Origin: Pelargonium nanum
Lineage: Eukaryota; Streptophyta; Magnoliopsida; Geraniales; Geraniaceae
Assembly: GCA_036897485.1 (NCBI GenBank)
Contig: JAYMTF010000805.1
Coordinates: 1-29,978, forward strand
Direction of reading: 5' to 3'
Length of the DNA: 29,978 nucleotides
Positions 19,201 to 28,950 of this stretch are shown in pieces; the stretch's first letter is position 1; each line of letters opens with the position of its first letter. Both the position numbers and the translations under genes were made by a program. Below the pieces are notes generated by a model. That model was given only the letters and a program-made list of their open reading frames with translations, made no database searches and was not told where the DNA came from.

Positions 19201-19573
19201 TAAAAAAAATTAAAGACCAACTCATAATTTTAAGTTCTATTCCTTGATTTGGGTTATTCTTAGGTTGATTTCGAGTGATTTTTGTGTTGTCGTCTAGTAG
19301 ATTTTCGTGAGGCATGTGACAGTTGCTTTAATTTATATATAAAAAATGCATTTTTGGGCAATTATCTCTTTTCTGAACATGAACTCTGAGACTGAGAGCA
19401 ATAAAACATACTGCTTTGCTTCTTTGCAGGTTAGGAAGGACTTAAGGTTTCGTAATACAAAATTCTTCACTGCTCCAGAAGCTATTGAATACGGGATTAT
19501 CGATCAAATAGCCAGGCCACCCTCCGTTAAAGAACTTGATAAATCTGGCAAAGCGGGATCAGGTCTCGGTTAG
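16265..19573 (+). CDS. CLPR2: Plastid Clp protease inactive core subunit ClpR2
   Basis: Nine exons, 16265-16320, 16428-16471, 16582-16654, 17370-17490, 17766-17903, 18017-18133, 18713-18781, 18867-18962 and 19430-19573, join in frame to about 285 aa (Arabidopsis ClpR2 is about 280). ClpR2 is a nuclear-encoded, catalytically dead subunit of the R-ring of the stromal Clp core. The first 35 residues are Ser/Ala-rich with few acidic residues, as in a transit peptide. Family marks are KMMPIGTP (71-78), WVDLWNVLYRER, LATMLYLDT, LAIYDTLRSLKSP, ARGQADD and AIEYGIID. Aligned with ClpP, the catalytic Ser-His-Asp positions are Asn-172, Lys-197 and Thr-248, so no triad exists, as expected. Unusual changes for ClpR2 are NCAGGD (139-144) where I recall NGPGGD, GQAINLMG around the dead Ser, and the segment RFRNTKFFT. 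This copy seems fast-evolving. Introns 3 and 6 carry a tandem array and a LINE relic. Confidence 0.93.
16690..17145. repeat. Three-copy degenerate tandem repeat in ClpR2 intron 3
   Basis: Units of about 145-170 bp repeat the order CTGTAGCTTG..ATTGAACTAATTTTG, TTTTTGGACTTGGG.TTGTTATTG, GTGTTT.CCAT.TATTGCA, CAGTGATTTTC. The last phrase falls at about 16808, 16970 and 17114. The second unit carries CTATTGCAG, which resembles a splice acceptor, about 400 bases before the acceptor inferred from homology. Confidence 0.85.
17125..17143 (+). repeat. G19 homopolymer
   Basis: Nineteen consecutive G on the coding strand at the end of the third repeat unit in ClpR2 intron 3. The second unit has GGGG followed by A at the matching place, so the run grew there. 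Long G runs are rare in an AT-rich plant genome, and the length may also be affected by sequencing error. Confidence 0.9.
18300..18525 (+). mobile_element. RTE-type LINE 3' fragment in ClpR2 intron 6
   Basis: Translation of about 18353-18420 gives GRPKLT, stop, KVVRKDTMTCD. This is the C-terminal end of plant RTE reverse transcriptase ORFs with the usual Trp replaced by a stop. About 60 bases later comes the non-coding terminus GTGCAGCTAACCCCAAAATTG, then TTTGAGAAATAGCTTT, a decayed form of the RTE end (CAGCCGACCCCA...TTTGGGATAAGGCTTT). It is heavily mutated and 5' truncated, with the same orientation as the host gene. Confidence 0.65.
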
Positions 19574-19935
19574 TGTATCCATCGTGTTCTCTGATAGATG
19601 TCAAAAAAATTCTGAATGTTCCATAACTTTTCTTGGTATAATTTAGAATGAAGTTAGGAAATGTTGCATAGAATTGTTACTTATGATGGGATTGTTTTGA
19701 CATTATTTACACTCATTTATGAAGCCTTCTACATAGCTATATTTTGCTAGGTCATCGATTCTAATCTCCATACTTGTAGTGACAATTGCTTATAAAAATC
19801 GATTTTTTTGTTGTAAAATGTCGAAAGGGTTGCTCTTGCGTTGCTCAAGAAAATGTAGAGTTTTGCTGAAAAAACGAGAGCATCTCGTTTGACATAGTCG
19901 AAGGAAGAAGAAAATGATGTTTTTTGTTAGCGAAA

Positions 19936-20068
19936 ATTACACGTTCTGGCCATTTTGAATGCTACTAGTACAAGTCGCCAGTTAATTGATACTCATTTTA
20001 GAATTACACGTTTCGGCCATTTTGAATACTTCTAGTACAAGTCGTCAGTTAATTGATACTCATTTTAG
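19936..20068. repeat. 67-bp tandem duplication
   Basis: ATTACACGTTCTGGCCATTT... at 19936-20002 is repeated, with a handful of changes, at 20003-20068, including CTAGTACAAGTCG, CAGTTAATTGATACTCATTT and TAG. It lies in the convergent interval between ClpR2 and the AHL gene. It seems to be part of an older repeat that continues to at least 20276. Confidence 0.9.
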
Positions 20069-20276
20069 TCTGACATGGTTTTGTAAGAGAATTTTCCCAA
20101 CTTTGTTAACTAATAATAAAGTAAGACAATTATACCCTAAAACGAACTATAATGTTACCTTTGAATGCTTGAAAGTTCCTCCGTTTGTAACATGTAAACT
20201 TTGTTACAAATGACAATAATACTCTCAAACGATTGATAATTTTACATTTAAGTGCTTGAACTTCCCGTTGTTTGAA

Positions 20277-20634
20277 GGTAAAAGACCTAATTTGGTCTTT
20301 CAACTTTTTTGAAATCTAAAAGAGTTCTCGAACTTTCATGTTTCAATCCAATTTGATCCCTGAACATTTTTTTGGTCCAAAAAAGTCTCTGTACTTCCAA
20401 ATATTGACTCAAAATGATCCTTGCTATTGGAACTTTTTATCAAAATTTCAGGGACCAAAACGGGTTTATATTTGAAAGTTCAGAGACTATTTTGGGTTAA
20501 AAAATAGTTCATGGACTAAATTGGTCCAAAAAAAAAGAAATTTTGTTAAAACACGAAAAGTCATGGACTATTTTGAGTTTAAAAAAGTTCAAGTCGAAAC
20601 ACAAAAGTTATGGGACTATTTCGAGTTTTTTACC
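20277..20634. mobile_element. Older Mutator-type foldback MITE with 9-bp target duplication
   Basis: A 358-bp foldback starting GGTAAAAGACC and ending in GAGTTTTTTACC. The arms pair imperfectly, with 'GGTCC..AACTTT' words on the left and 'AAAGTT..GGACTATTTTG' words on the right. It is flanked by a perfect 9-bp duplication, TTGTTTGAA, at 20268-20276 and 20635-20643. The inner parts have diverged much more than in the element at 8439, so it is older, yet the target duplication is intact. It appears nested in a repeat whose left part includes the 67-bp duplication. Confidence 0.85.
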
Positions 20635-20643
20635 TTGTTTGAA

Positions 20644-21009
20644 ACACAGACAAAAACCAATATCTAAGATTTGCTATCATTTATAACACATAAAACATGT
20701 CATTGGATAGAGATCTCAAGAAAAATGCTTGAAAGAACAAAAAGAACACACACAATTAATCGAAGAAATGCAACTACAATTGTAAATGCATTACTTCGAA
20801 ATATTCTACACGAACACGACACGAACACAAAACCCTAACTGATCCGCTAACCCGATTAATCAAACTACATAGCCCCATAAAGAAAGAGGCCAAAACCAAG
20901 TACCAAATCAACAATCAAAGTCAATAAAGTTTACAATGAACACGAAAACGGGCGAGACCCAAAATTACGAGTTTGGTCAGCATGAGGAACCTCACGTCGT
21001 AAATCGGAT
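20644..21009. other. 3' flank of the AHL gene
   Basis: Presumed 3' UTR and terminator of the minus-strand AHL gene. On the minus strand it begins right after the TAG at 21010-21012. It is moderately A-rich on the + strand, with no other exon or clear repeat seen. Confidence 0.4.
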
Positions 21010-23958
21010 CTACGATCCCTGCAGAGATACATTAATGTCTGTTGGCTTATTTCTCGAGTCCGATGGGATCGAGGACCAATTGTCTCCTCGAAAAGAGGAA
21101 GATGTTGAAAAATTCACCCGTGGTTCCGCAGTCGAAATAGGTATAGCTGCAGTTGCTATAGTAGATATTGACTCGTGTTTCTGTTTCTTGGGTTTTTGCT
21201 CGTGCTGGTTCCCGGTCAAGAAACTGCCTACCACAACCTGATCGAGAAATCATGAAACTAATTATAATTTGAATCATACGGGTAGGAACTTTAGTGGAAA
21301 ATCATCGGGAAATGATAAAGACCTGCACGGGACTAGCAGCTACTAATAAACCGGCAACTCCTCCACCAACAACTCGACCATCGGGACTTGCTAAAGAAAC
21401 GCTCATTCCACCCGATCTGCTTCTTGTTCCTCCGCTATCACTTGGCATGAATGATCCCGATAAGGACAGTATCTCAAACCGACCCTACAAGAACAGCAAC
21501 GATAAAGAATGTGCAATAATACACAATAATACACGACTGTGATTATTAGGTTCATCGTTAATACACTATCCTCGTATTTTTTTCGTTTGGCTATTTATTT
21601 GTTTCAGAAGAAAATGAGTACATATTAGCGTTTGAATTCCTAACAGTTAACAACATTCTTAACAATCGGGTTTTCCCTCAACGGTACAGAAAGTATTTTA
21701 TCAATGAACTTACGGTATGTTTAAAAATGACCGGGAAATTGACAATTAATAAGTTCATGATCCTCCAACACAACAAACCGACCAATCATTTGTGTTATTG
21801 TAAAAGACGTGAATTATTGAAACATGTTTACAGTATTAGGTTTCACGTAAGAGAAACGACTGTGTTTACAATTACCTCGTAAGTCAATGTGCCACCAGAA
21901 GAATCAGGCTGACGAAGTGTGACACTCGATATCACACCATTTGCCGAGAGAATACAGATAGCTCGAGGCCCTTGTTGAGAAAAGGATATGATCTTCATCG
22001 TAACATCCTATATCAACCGAAAAAATATTTTTAGCAAAAGCCAGCTTAAACACTCAAGGCAGTCATCAAAGCAATCAGAAACTATATATCACAAGAATTT
22101 GAGCTGTTTTTTCTACAAACCACGTAAAGTTTGAAATTTTGCATAATTCACTAGACCATATTTTCAGGCTTTGTATCCGGAATTTACCTCGCCAGAATTG
22201 ACAGTGATGATATGCGGTGTAAAATTAGCACCAACAGAGCAAGCAACCCATTCACCTACAAAATACCAAATCTTATCAGTGACCGTAATAGGTAACCTAC
22301 CGATTCCATAATTGGTTTCTTCATTAACCAACTATTGACAATAAAATTACCAGAAAGTAATCTACTAATCGCAATTTCAAGAAATTTTTATTCCTTAACA
22401 AAAAGAGAAAACATTTATTGCATGAACACGAAACAAAAAGCAGATATAACCAGAGAGCACGTTTCATTTTCTACAAAATGTCTCGGATGATGAATACAAG
22501 ACTATGTAAACCAAATAGACAAGAGCAACGATACAATAAGGTGAAGAACTAAACTCCGGAGTCCATTCCATACCATAAATCCCGACACACCAAAAAAGAA
22601 AAATGATAATCACTAAACACAAACGGAAGAACAAGTGTCAGCAAGTTTGCAGACCTCAGCTGTGGCTGTGACCTGTGAGCCCTAATCGATACCTAAGATG
22701 ACACCTTGCAGAACAAGCTTCCGCGAAAGGCAAAGAAGTGCCGACACAAACATATTAAGAAGCTATACCGAGCCCTATTCCATTCCACAACAAACAAGAC
22801 GGTCATACCAAGAAGCTATAGCCGCGAGCCATCGGTGACTAAGACAACACCTCGCAAAACTACCTTCGGGAAAAGGCAAAGAAGCGCCAAACAACACAAC
22901 CACAGAAGCTGTAGCTGAGAGCTCTAATCGGTGGCTAATACCGACACCTTGCAGAACTTACCGTCCACAAAAGGCCATAAGAAGTGCCAAATCACACAGC
23001 CATGTCACGAAGATGTAGATTTCAGCTGCAGGTCATCGATAACTATAACTAAGATGACACCTTGCAGAACTACCTTCCGCAAAAGGCAAGAAGAGACAAA
23101 CGACACAGCCATAAGAAGATTCCACCATTCCTACACCAACCCACAAAGCTCTATTTGACACAGACACATCAAGAAGCTGTAGCAGCGAGCCATCGGTAAC
23201 TAACACGACACCTCGCGGAACTGAACTACCTTCCACAAAAGGCAAGAAGTGCCAAATGACACAGCCATATCAAGAAGATTCCAACATTCTCATACCAACC
23301 CACAAAGCTCACTATCTTTTTTCACAACTATACCACAAAAACACCACACACAAACACAATAGGAGATAGAATCTAAAACCAGAGGTCCCACATCTACCCA
23401 CCAAGAAAGTGCCCACTTCAATCCAAAAATCATGCAACCCAATTCATTTCAGCACAAACCCAGATCAAATTTACACTCAAAACCCACAAAGATTTAACCT
23501 TTCTTCTCTAACACTCAACTAGCAACCACCAAGCAATCAACAAAGTTATGAGCAAAAACAAGCTTATTCAACAACAAAAAACACTTCTATTTTTAATTAC
23601 CTAAATTCTCCAACTCATACTTGTTCTTGCTCACTGAGTTCGCCGGCTTCATTTTCCGGGGCTTCTCCGCCGAGAAATCGATCACCGGCGGCGGCGCCGA
23701 CGAGGATATCGGCTTCGGCGACAGAGCAACCGTCACGCTCCCGTCTGGTCCGTACTTCCTTGGCCTTCCCCTTTTTTTCTTCGCCGGAACCACCACAAGT
23801 GCTCCGGCAGCTGGTGCAGCAGGTTGCGGCGCGGCCACTTGCGCCGCCGCAGGCGGCGGCGCCGAGCTCTCAGTCCTTGGAGCTACATGAAAATCTGACG
23901 GAGCATCTGATCCCACCACAGTAACGCCTCCTCCACTCACACTCTCTCTTCCCTCCAT
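21010..23958 (-). CDS. AT-hook motif nuclear-localized protein, AHL1/AHL2 type
   Basis: Five minus-strand exons, 23958-23601, 22255-22188, 22007-21876, 21484-21323 and 21237-21010, join in frame to about 315 aa. AHL proteins bind AT-rich DNA and nuclear matrix attachment regions in the minor groove and form PPC-domain trimers that influence growth and transcription. The N-terminus is Ala/Pro-rich. A single type-II AT-hook, KKKRGRPRKYGPDG, is at residues 60-73. The PPC/DUF296 domain spans about residues 120-247 (GEWVACSVGANFTPHIITV, DVTMKIISFSQQGPRAICIL, VTLRQPDSSGGTLTYE, then GRFEIL at 187-192). GRFEIL is the partner-interaction motif known for the family. The C-terminal tail (KPKKQKHES to NKPTDINVSLQGS) matches the AHL1/2 tail I recall. 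It is convergent with ClpR2. A G/GT junction splits a Gly codon at exon 1-2. Intron 1 (1345 bp) holds a tandem array. Confidence 0.95.
22650..23300. repeat. Five-copy degenerate tandem array in AHL intron 1
   Basis: The + strand phrase ACACCT(T/C)GC.GAAC..CTTCC.C.AAAGGCAA.GAAG(T/C)GCC recurs at about 22701, 22847, 22944, 23057 and 23208. Each is followed by CACA.CCAT..AAGAAGCTGTAGC and GAGC..ATCGGT..CTAA. Spacings are about 146, 97, 113 and 151. The array is markedly GC-richer than the rest of the intron and lacks stops over 70-75 codons in two frames. It nonetheless has no protein-like composition and no splice partners. Confidence 0.88.
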
Positions 23959-24400
23959 TGTTAAACCCTTAAACCCTCAATTTTTTTTTGAATCAAAAAC
24001 AAAAACCCATTTAAGTTCTGAGCTCAAATCACCTCAAAATGATATTTTTTTCAAAACCCAGAAAATGTTCAAGCTTCAAACCCAGAACCCAGAAATTAAA
24101 ATATGAAAAAAATGAAAACTTTTAGGAAGATTGAGAAGCTGATTGTAGCAGCATCAAGAACACAGTTTCTGAAGGAGAAAGATTTTTTTTTGTTTTTGTT
24201 TTTGTTGAAGAGACTGAGATTTACAATTTGTACTGTTCACTTGCAGATGAAAACAGAGCTCAAAAATCAGAAAGATGAACAGATTTTTTTTTTGGAAAAA
24301 TTAAAATTAATTTTTGGTGAAATATGGAGAGATTTTTGAAGGAAAAAATTGGATGTAATTTTCTGATTTTGTGTGTTCTGAAATGAAAATTGCTTAGATA
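23959..24400 (-). promoter_or_regulatory. Leader and promoter region of the AHL gene
   Basis: On the minus strand this contains the AHL leader, with a telomere-like GAGGGTTTAAGGGTTTAAC just before the ATG and long T/C- and A-runs. On the + strand a (TTTTTG)n-like run lies at about 24182-24207. No TATA box could be placed with confidence. A 78-codon + strand frame here is K/F-rich and is not considered a gene. Confidence 0.4.
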
Positions 24401-27400
24401 ATATTGTTCAGCTAATTGGGTTCCTAACTTTCCAAACACTATTGTGATTAAAAAAAACACAAATGAAAAAGAAAATATAATTTAAATATTCATTAAATAA
24501 TATGATTAATCAGTTTTTTATATTTTCTGTCATAATTTTTCTTATTTGTTTTTTGGGTAGGAATCTGGTGGAGAAATTAATTAAATTAAAATAATATTGA
24601 AAGTGGGTAAACGAATTTTTTTTCCCTTGGAAAGTGAACAAATTGAAATTATTATTATCATTAATTAATAAATCAATTTAATTATTGTGAAAAAGTAAAA
24701 TTTAGCTGCCAAGGCAAGAAATTCTCTAGAAAAAGAAGGATAGCCTAAAGCAAGCAAGTCTTCTTTTTGTTAATTTTTAATTTTGATTTTTTATAAATAA
24801 AAAAATTGTGGGTATAATAAGTATTTTCATATAAAAAAGCAAATAATAATAATAAATGCTAAAATATTATTTTTATCAGAGTAGAAAAAAATAGAGAGAT
24901 AAAGCCAATCCTTTGCTTGTGTAGAACGCCAATGTCTTTTCATTTTTAGCTATATTGTAATTTGAAATTACCCAAATGGGAAATTTTCTATGGCAAAAAG
25001 AAAATTAATTCTTTACTACAACTAAAAAAAATTAGGTAACATCATATCACAAGCAATTAAAAAAATACAATATATATTACTTCCATCTCATAACAATTCT
25101 TTATTTTTCAAATAAATTTTATAAAAAATTAAAGCAGTATTAGTTGTGATGTAGTTTTTATTAGAAATAAGTCGAACAATCATTTTAACGAAGAAACTCT
25201 AATATATCAACAACACATAAGAGTTTGAACTTTGAATATAAGTCAAAAATATAAATACTACGTAGCAATTGATATAGTTCAAATGTTATCTCAAATAAAA
25301 TGTGAGAAAAATGATCACTCAAACACTTCAATTTTTTTATTATTTTGCTTTTAACCAAATAAGTTTCAGCCAAGTTCAATAAAACACCTTTATTTTTTAT
25401 TTTTTGATAATATAAAACACCTTTATTTGAACACTTGTATATCAATTTGCTTGTTAATGTGGATTGTGTGGTATAATAATTAATAATTATCATTGTAAAG
25501 AGAAATTTTAAATAACTATATATAAAATTATTATTTTAGGAAAAAAGTTATTGCCATTCACATGGGTTCCACACATGTAATAATGAGTTAGTACAAATAT
25601 AGGTCAGGCAACTAAATTCAATTTTTCCACACCAAAAAAAAATTAAAAAAATCAATTAAATTTTGACTTATGTGACCATAATAATCTTGGATTATAAAAA
25701 AAATAGAAAAGAAAATGTTTTGGGCATAGCATGGGTTCAATTTAATCTAATGGATAATTTAAAAAATACCCTAAATAAGTAATTATACATTTAAATTTAA
25801 AATTATATGTAAAGTGTAGATTATTGATCTTCTATTTCACATCTTGACACATGTTATGTCCATATAAGTTAGCAAATGGTACAAATTTCAAATTGTCCCA
25901 ATAATTTATATGGTTTAAGAATAATCAAATGTACTTTAAATAAATAAAAAGTTGTAACTTTACATATGACATGAATATATTATTTTCATTGTGGAGTCTT
26001 TGCTAATTTGCAAGTGTAAGCGAATTTTCTGTGTTTTAAAATTGTATTAATTGGTATTTATAATTTTGGTTCAATTAATTAATAAAATAATAGCAAATAG
26101 GATGAGTTTGTATTTTATAAATGTAACAAAAATTACAAATTATTCTTAGTGTGTGTGAGCTTTTAGGTGAGTCAATGCTTAGCATGTGATGTACTACTTT
26201 TTTTTTACCAAAATAAGATATGACAATATTAATTTTATATGGTTTAAATGTCTAATTTTATTTGGATAATATAAAAATTTAGTGAGACAAAATAACATGA
26301 ACCAAATTATTGAGAAGATTATATTATATTAAAAATAAATTCATACATGTCCTAGTGAACTTGTACAAATGACTTGATAGATTTAAATTTAAATTTTACA
26401 TTTTTTTATGAGATTAAAATTTCTAAATTTAAAAGGGACGTGTAATTTGGTAAAAATAATTGAAATGATAATAATTAAATTCTCAAATAATTATGTGGAA
26501 ATAGCTAAACAACCCACCCTAACATATCAAATTTTTTTTCTTTTCTAAAAACTGAAGTAAGGACTCCTTAGTTTAAATTAATATTAAATGCATAATATTC
26601 TATCTTAATATTGTATATAATTAAAATAATTAATAATTTTCAAATTAAAAATAAAAGTTGAAATTATAATGGGAGTTAGTGTTGTTCTTTTGTTCCCCAC
26701 AACACTTAAAAATGGACAGGTGGTAGATTTGTTGTAATTGCAAAATCACCTAACCAAATGTGTAATCATCAATAAAATATACTTTTTTTTAATCTTAATA
26801 TATTTAATTTCAAATATTTTTGTTTGTCTAAATTCAAAGAAAAGTATAAACAGCTCATGATATGATAACATGTGAGGTGCAAAGTAACAATTTTGGTTTA
26901 TAAATTATTATTTTATTTATTTTGCAGGCAAAACTTTAAAGTTTAAACTATATTTATTTATTTATTAATTATATTTTACACAAAATGTCATTGAGATGGG
27001 TGAAATGGAAGTAAAATTGGGACCACAACATTTGACCAAGAAAATGGAATTAAAAAATGGAGAGGGAAATAAAAAGTTTCAAAAGTATAATAATATTCAC
27101 ATGACAAAAGGTATCATCTTTAAATTAAGTTTTCATAAATTACAAAACAATATTTTTTAATAATAAAAAAAGAGTTTAGATAAGAACAAAGAAAATTATA
27201 TTTCAATTGTTTAATATTTATTTTTAAAAATATGTGGTGAGAAGTTCAATGAACATTAGCTTCCCTATTTTAAAAAAATTAATTAAATAATAATTGATTT
27301 ATTATTTTTTTTGTTTCTTGTTTTGATTTTTATGGGGCATTGGCATTGAGATGATGGCTACCCAATTTTTTGGCTTTTTATTATTCATGGGAAAAGAGGA

Positions 27401-27754
27401 AAAATGGGAATATATTATTAAAAAAATTGCTACATCTTTTTTAATATACAAATTTTTAATTTATAATAAATTACAAGTTGGAAGAGTAAGTGGTGCTCTT
27501 ATTTATTGACTTGTTGTTTCTCTCTAATTGATTTATCAAAACTTCATCATTTATGTCATTTTATTATTGTTATTTTACATGATAACATGGTTTAATAAAT
27601 AACAATCATTTTTTTTTTGTGTGGTTGGTTTGTCCAATCTTAATTTTATTATTTGAAATAAACTAATCATTTTTTTATCTTTATCTTTTATTTTTAAATT
27701 GCAAATACAAAGATTATTTGAGCAGATTACAAATAAATTTTTATGATGCTTTCC
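24401..27754. other. AT-rich intergenic region, no gene seen
   Basis: Very AT-rich DNA dominated by A/T runs and TAAT words. The short frames have no plant coding character and no splice structure. A short local duplication around AAAACACCTTTATTT occurs at about 25382 and 25424. I see no SINE head, long inverted repeat or conserved protein segment, although decayed elements could be hidden in such sequence. Confidence 0.6.
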
Positions 27755-27771
27755 AAACTTTAATTTTTGGT

Positions 27772-27898
27772 ATCATTGCCTCGTTGGCCAAGTGATTTAA
27801 AGTTTGGGTTACATACGTGAGGTCTCGTGTTCGAGTCACCTCAAATGCAAATGATATATATTTGTAGTGTGTGAGTAACTTAATAAAAACTTAAAAAA
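27772..27898 (+). mobile_element. Short tRNA-derived SINE with 17-bp target duplication
   Basis: The element begins ATCATTGCCTCGTTGGCC. It has an A box-like TTGGCCAAGTGA (27784-27795) and a B box in TCGTGTTCGAGTC (about 27825-27837), then a short body and an A-tail. AAACTTTAATTTTTGGT occurs at 27755-27771 and again at 27899-27915, a 17-base target duplication whose leading As may belong to the tail. At about 127 bp it is at the small end for plant SINEs. The B-box core and GTGTGAGTAACTT body resemble the element at 11595-11728. Confidence 0.88.
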
Positions 27899-27984
27899 AA
27901 ACTTTAATTTTTGGTTGAATTTTTTTCATAATTTTTCTAACCAATAGAAGCAATCAAAAGGTTTGGGCTTATAAGAATATAAGC

Positions 27985-28440
27985 AGTAGACAGGGATGAC
28001 GTTTTGTGTCCACGTGACATGTTAAAAGTTCTATATTGTGTTAAACGAGTTTAGTTGAATTGTTTGAATGAAGGACACGAACATGACCCGTTTATGAGTG
28101 GATTAACACAACATGATACGAATCAAATATTTAAATAATTGGTTCAAAATAACACGTTTTGACCCGACACATTTAAATAAGTGGGTTGATACTAACGCGA
28201 CTCAATATATTTTGTATATTTATTTTGTATGCGTCATTGTTTACACGATAGTGTCTTGAAAATCATTTTATCCTTAAATAAGTGGGTTATAAACACGCTA
28301 CATGACTCATTTATGACCACTTTAACTAAACTAGTTCAATTCAAACACAGACCGTTTATTAAACAGATTGAGTTAGTAGACATACCCAATTAAATTAAAT
28401 CCAAATCAACTTAAACTCAAGTCGTGTCAAAAGTCATGAC
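27985..28440. repeat. Decayed GACCCG/CACGACCC-type dispersed repeat
   Basis: Words such as GAACATGACCCGTTTATGAG, TTTTGACCCGACACATTTAA, ATAAGTGGGTT (twice, about 28178 and 28277) and CAAGTCGTGTCAAAAG recall the intron repeat at 10490-10765. The internal repetition suggests a tandem or foldback origin. Ends not determined. Confidence 0.5.
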
Positions 28441-28508
28441 TCAAATTGTCAGTTTCAATTATGGGTCAAGATTTTAGGATAGTTGGTGATTTAGAGGTCC
28501 ATGAGTAT

Positions 28509-28702
28509 TGGGCCAGGGCATAGATAAAGGCCCATAGGGTAGTTTAATGGGCCCTGATGCTAGCCCAGGACAGTCCAAAGTTATGTTCATACAAAGCTTG
28601 GGATAAAGAATTGGACAAGAGTCTAGAAAATCCTCTTCAAAAGTCTACATTTGTTGACTTTAATAATTGGCCCAATCAAACTATACACAATTTATAGGCC
28701 CA
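28509..28702. promoter_or_regulatory. Cluster of TGGGCC/GGCCCA (Site II-like) hexamers
   Basis: TGGGCC or its complement occurs at 28509-28514, 28529-28534 (GGCCCA), 28548-28553, 28669-28674 (GGCCCA) and 28697-28702 (GGCCCA): five in under 200 bases of a mostly AT-rich region. Such clusters mark promoters of housekeeping genes in plants, but no exon is visible within the following 1.3 kb. It could serve a gene outside the window, a non-coding transcript, or be part of a repeat. Confidence 0.35.
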
Positions 28703-28725
28703 CTTTCACATCTTCTATCTTACCA

Positions 28726-28932
28726 TATATATATATATAGAAAAATCTCGGCCATGATTTATTGACTGAGATTCTCAGCCACTTAATCTATGTCAATGAG
28801 GTGATGACACGTCATCAATTAACACTCATATCTGCCTCAGTAAATTTATCCCGCTCGAATCCATTTATCTTTGTGTCTTGATTTAAAGTCTCTGCCAATA
28901 ATCATGACTGAGATTTCGGGCTTATATATATA
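28726..28932. mobile_element. 207-bp terminal-inverted-repeat element with 18-bp flanking duplication
   Basis: ACATCTTCTATCTTACCA at 28708-28725 is repeated exactly at 28933-28950. Between the copies lies a 207-bp insert whose ends form an imperfect inverted repeat of about 35 bases (TATATATATA ... AAAATCTCGGCCATGATTT at the left; AATCATGACTGAGATTT ... TATATATA at the right). It also holds a small internal palindrome, CTGAGATTCTCAG. No transposon class with terminal inverted repeats that I know of regularly makes an 18-bp duplication, so the class is left open. Confidence 0.75.
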
Positions 28933-28950
28933 ACATCTTCTATCTTACCA

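Noticed and set aside
16265..19573. ClpR2 as a pseudogene or as an active ClpP
   Set aside because: All nine exons are in frame with good splice sites, so it is not broken. The missing Ser-His-Asp triad is normal for ClpR proteins, so it is not an active protease subunit either.
22706..23245. 70-75-codon frames on both strands inside AHL intron 1
   Set aside because: They arise from the GC-richer tandem array. The two neighbouring + strand frames are separated by a stop, the sequence has no domain character, and it lies in an intron.
23621..23890. 89-codon + strand frame opposite AHL exon 1
   Set aside because: It is antisense to the Ala/Pro-rich and AT-hook coding sequence. The minus-strand protein is clearly the real one.
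27784..27840. Possible tRNA gene (A and B box-like motifs)
   Set aside because: No acceptor-stem pairing or anticodon arm could be built. Target duplications and an A-tail mark it as a SINE. The same applies to the element at 11595-11728.
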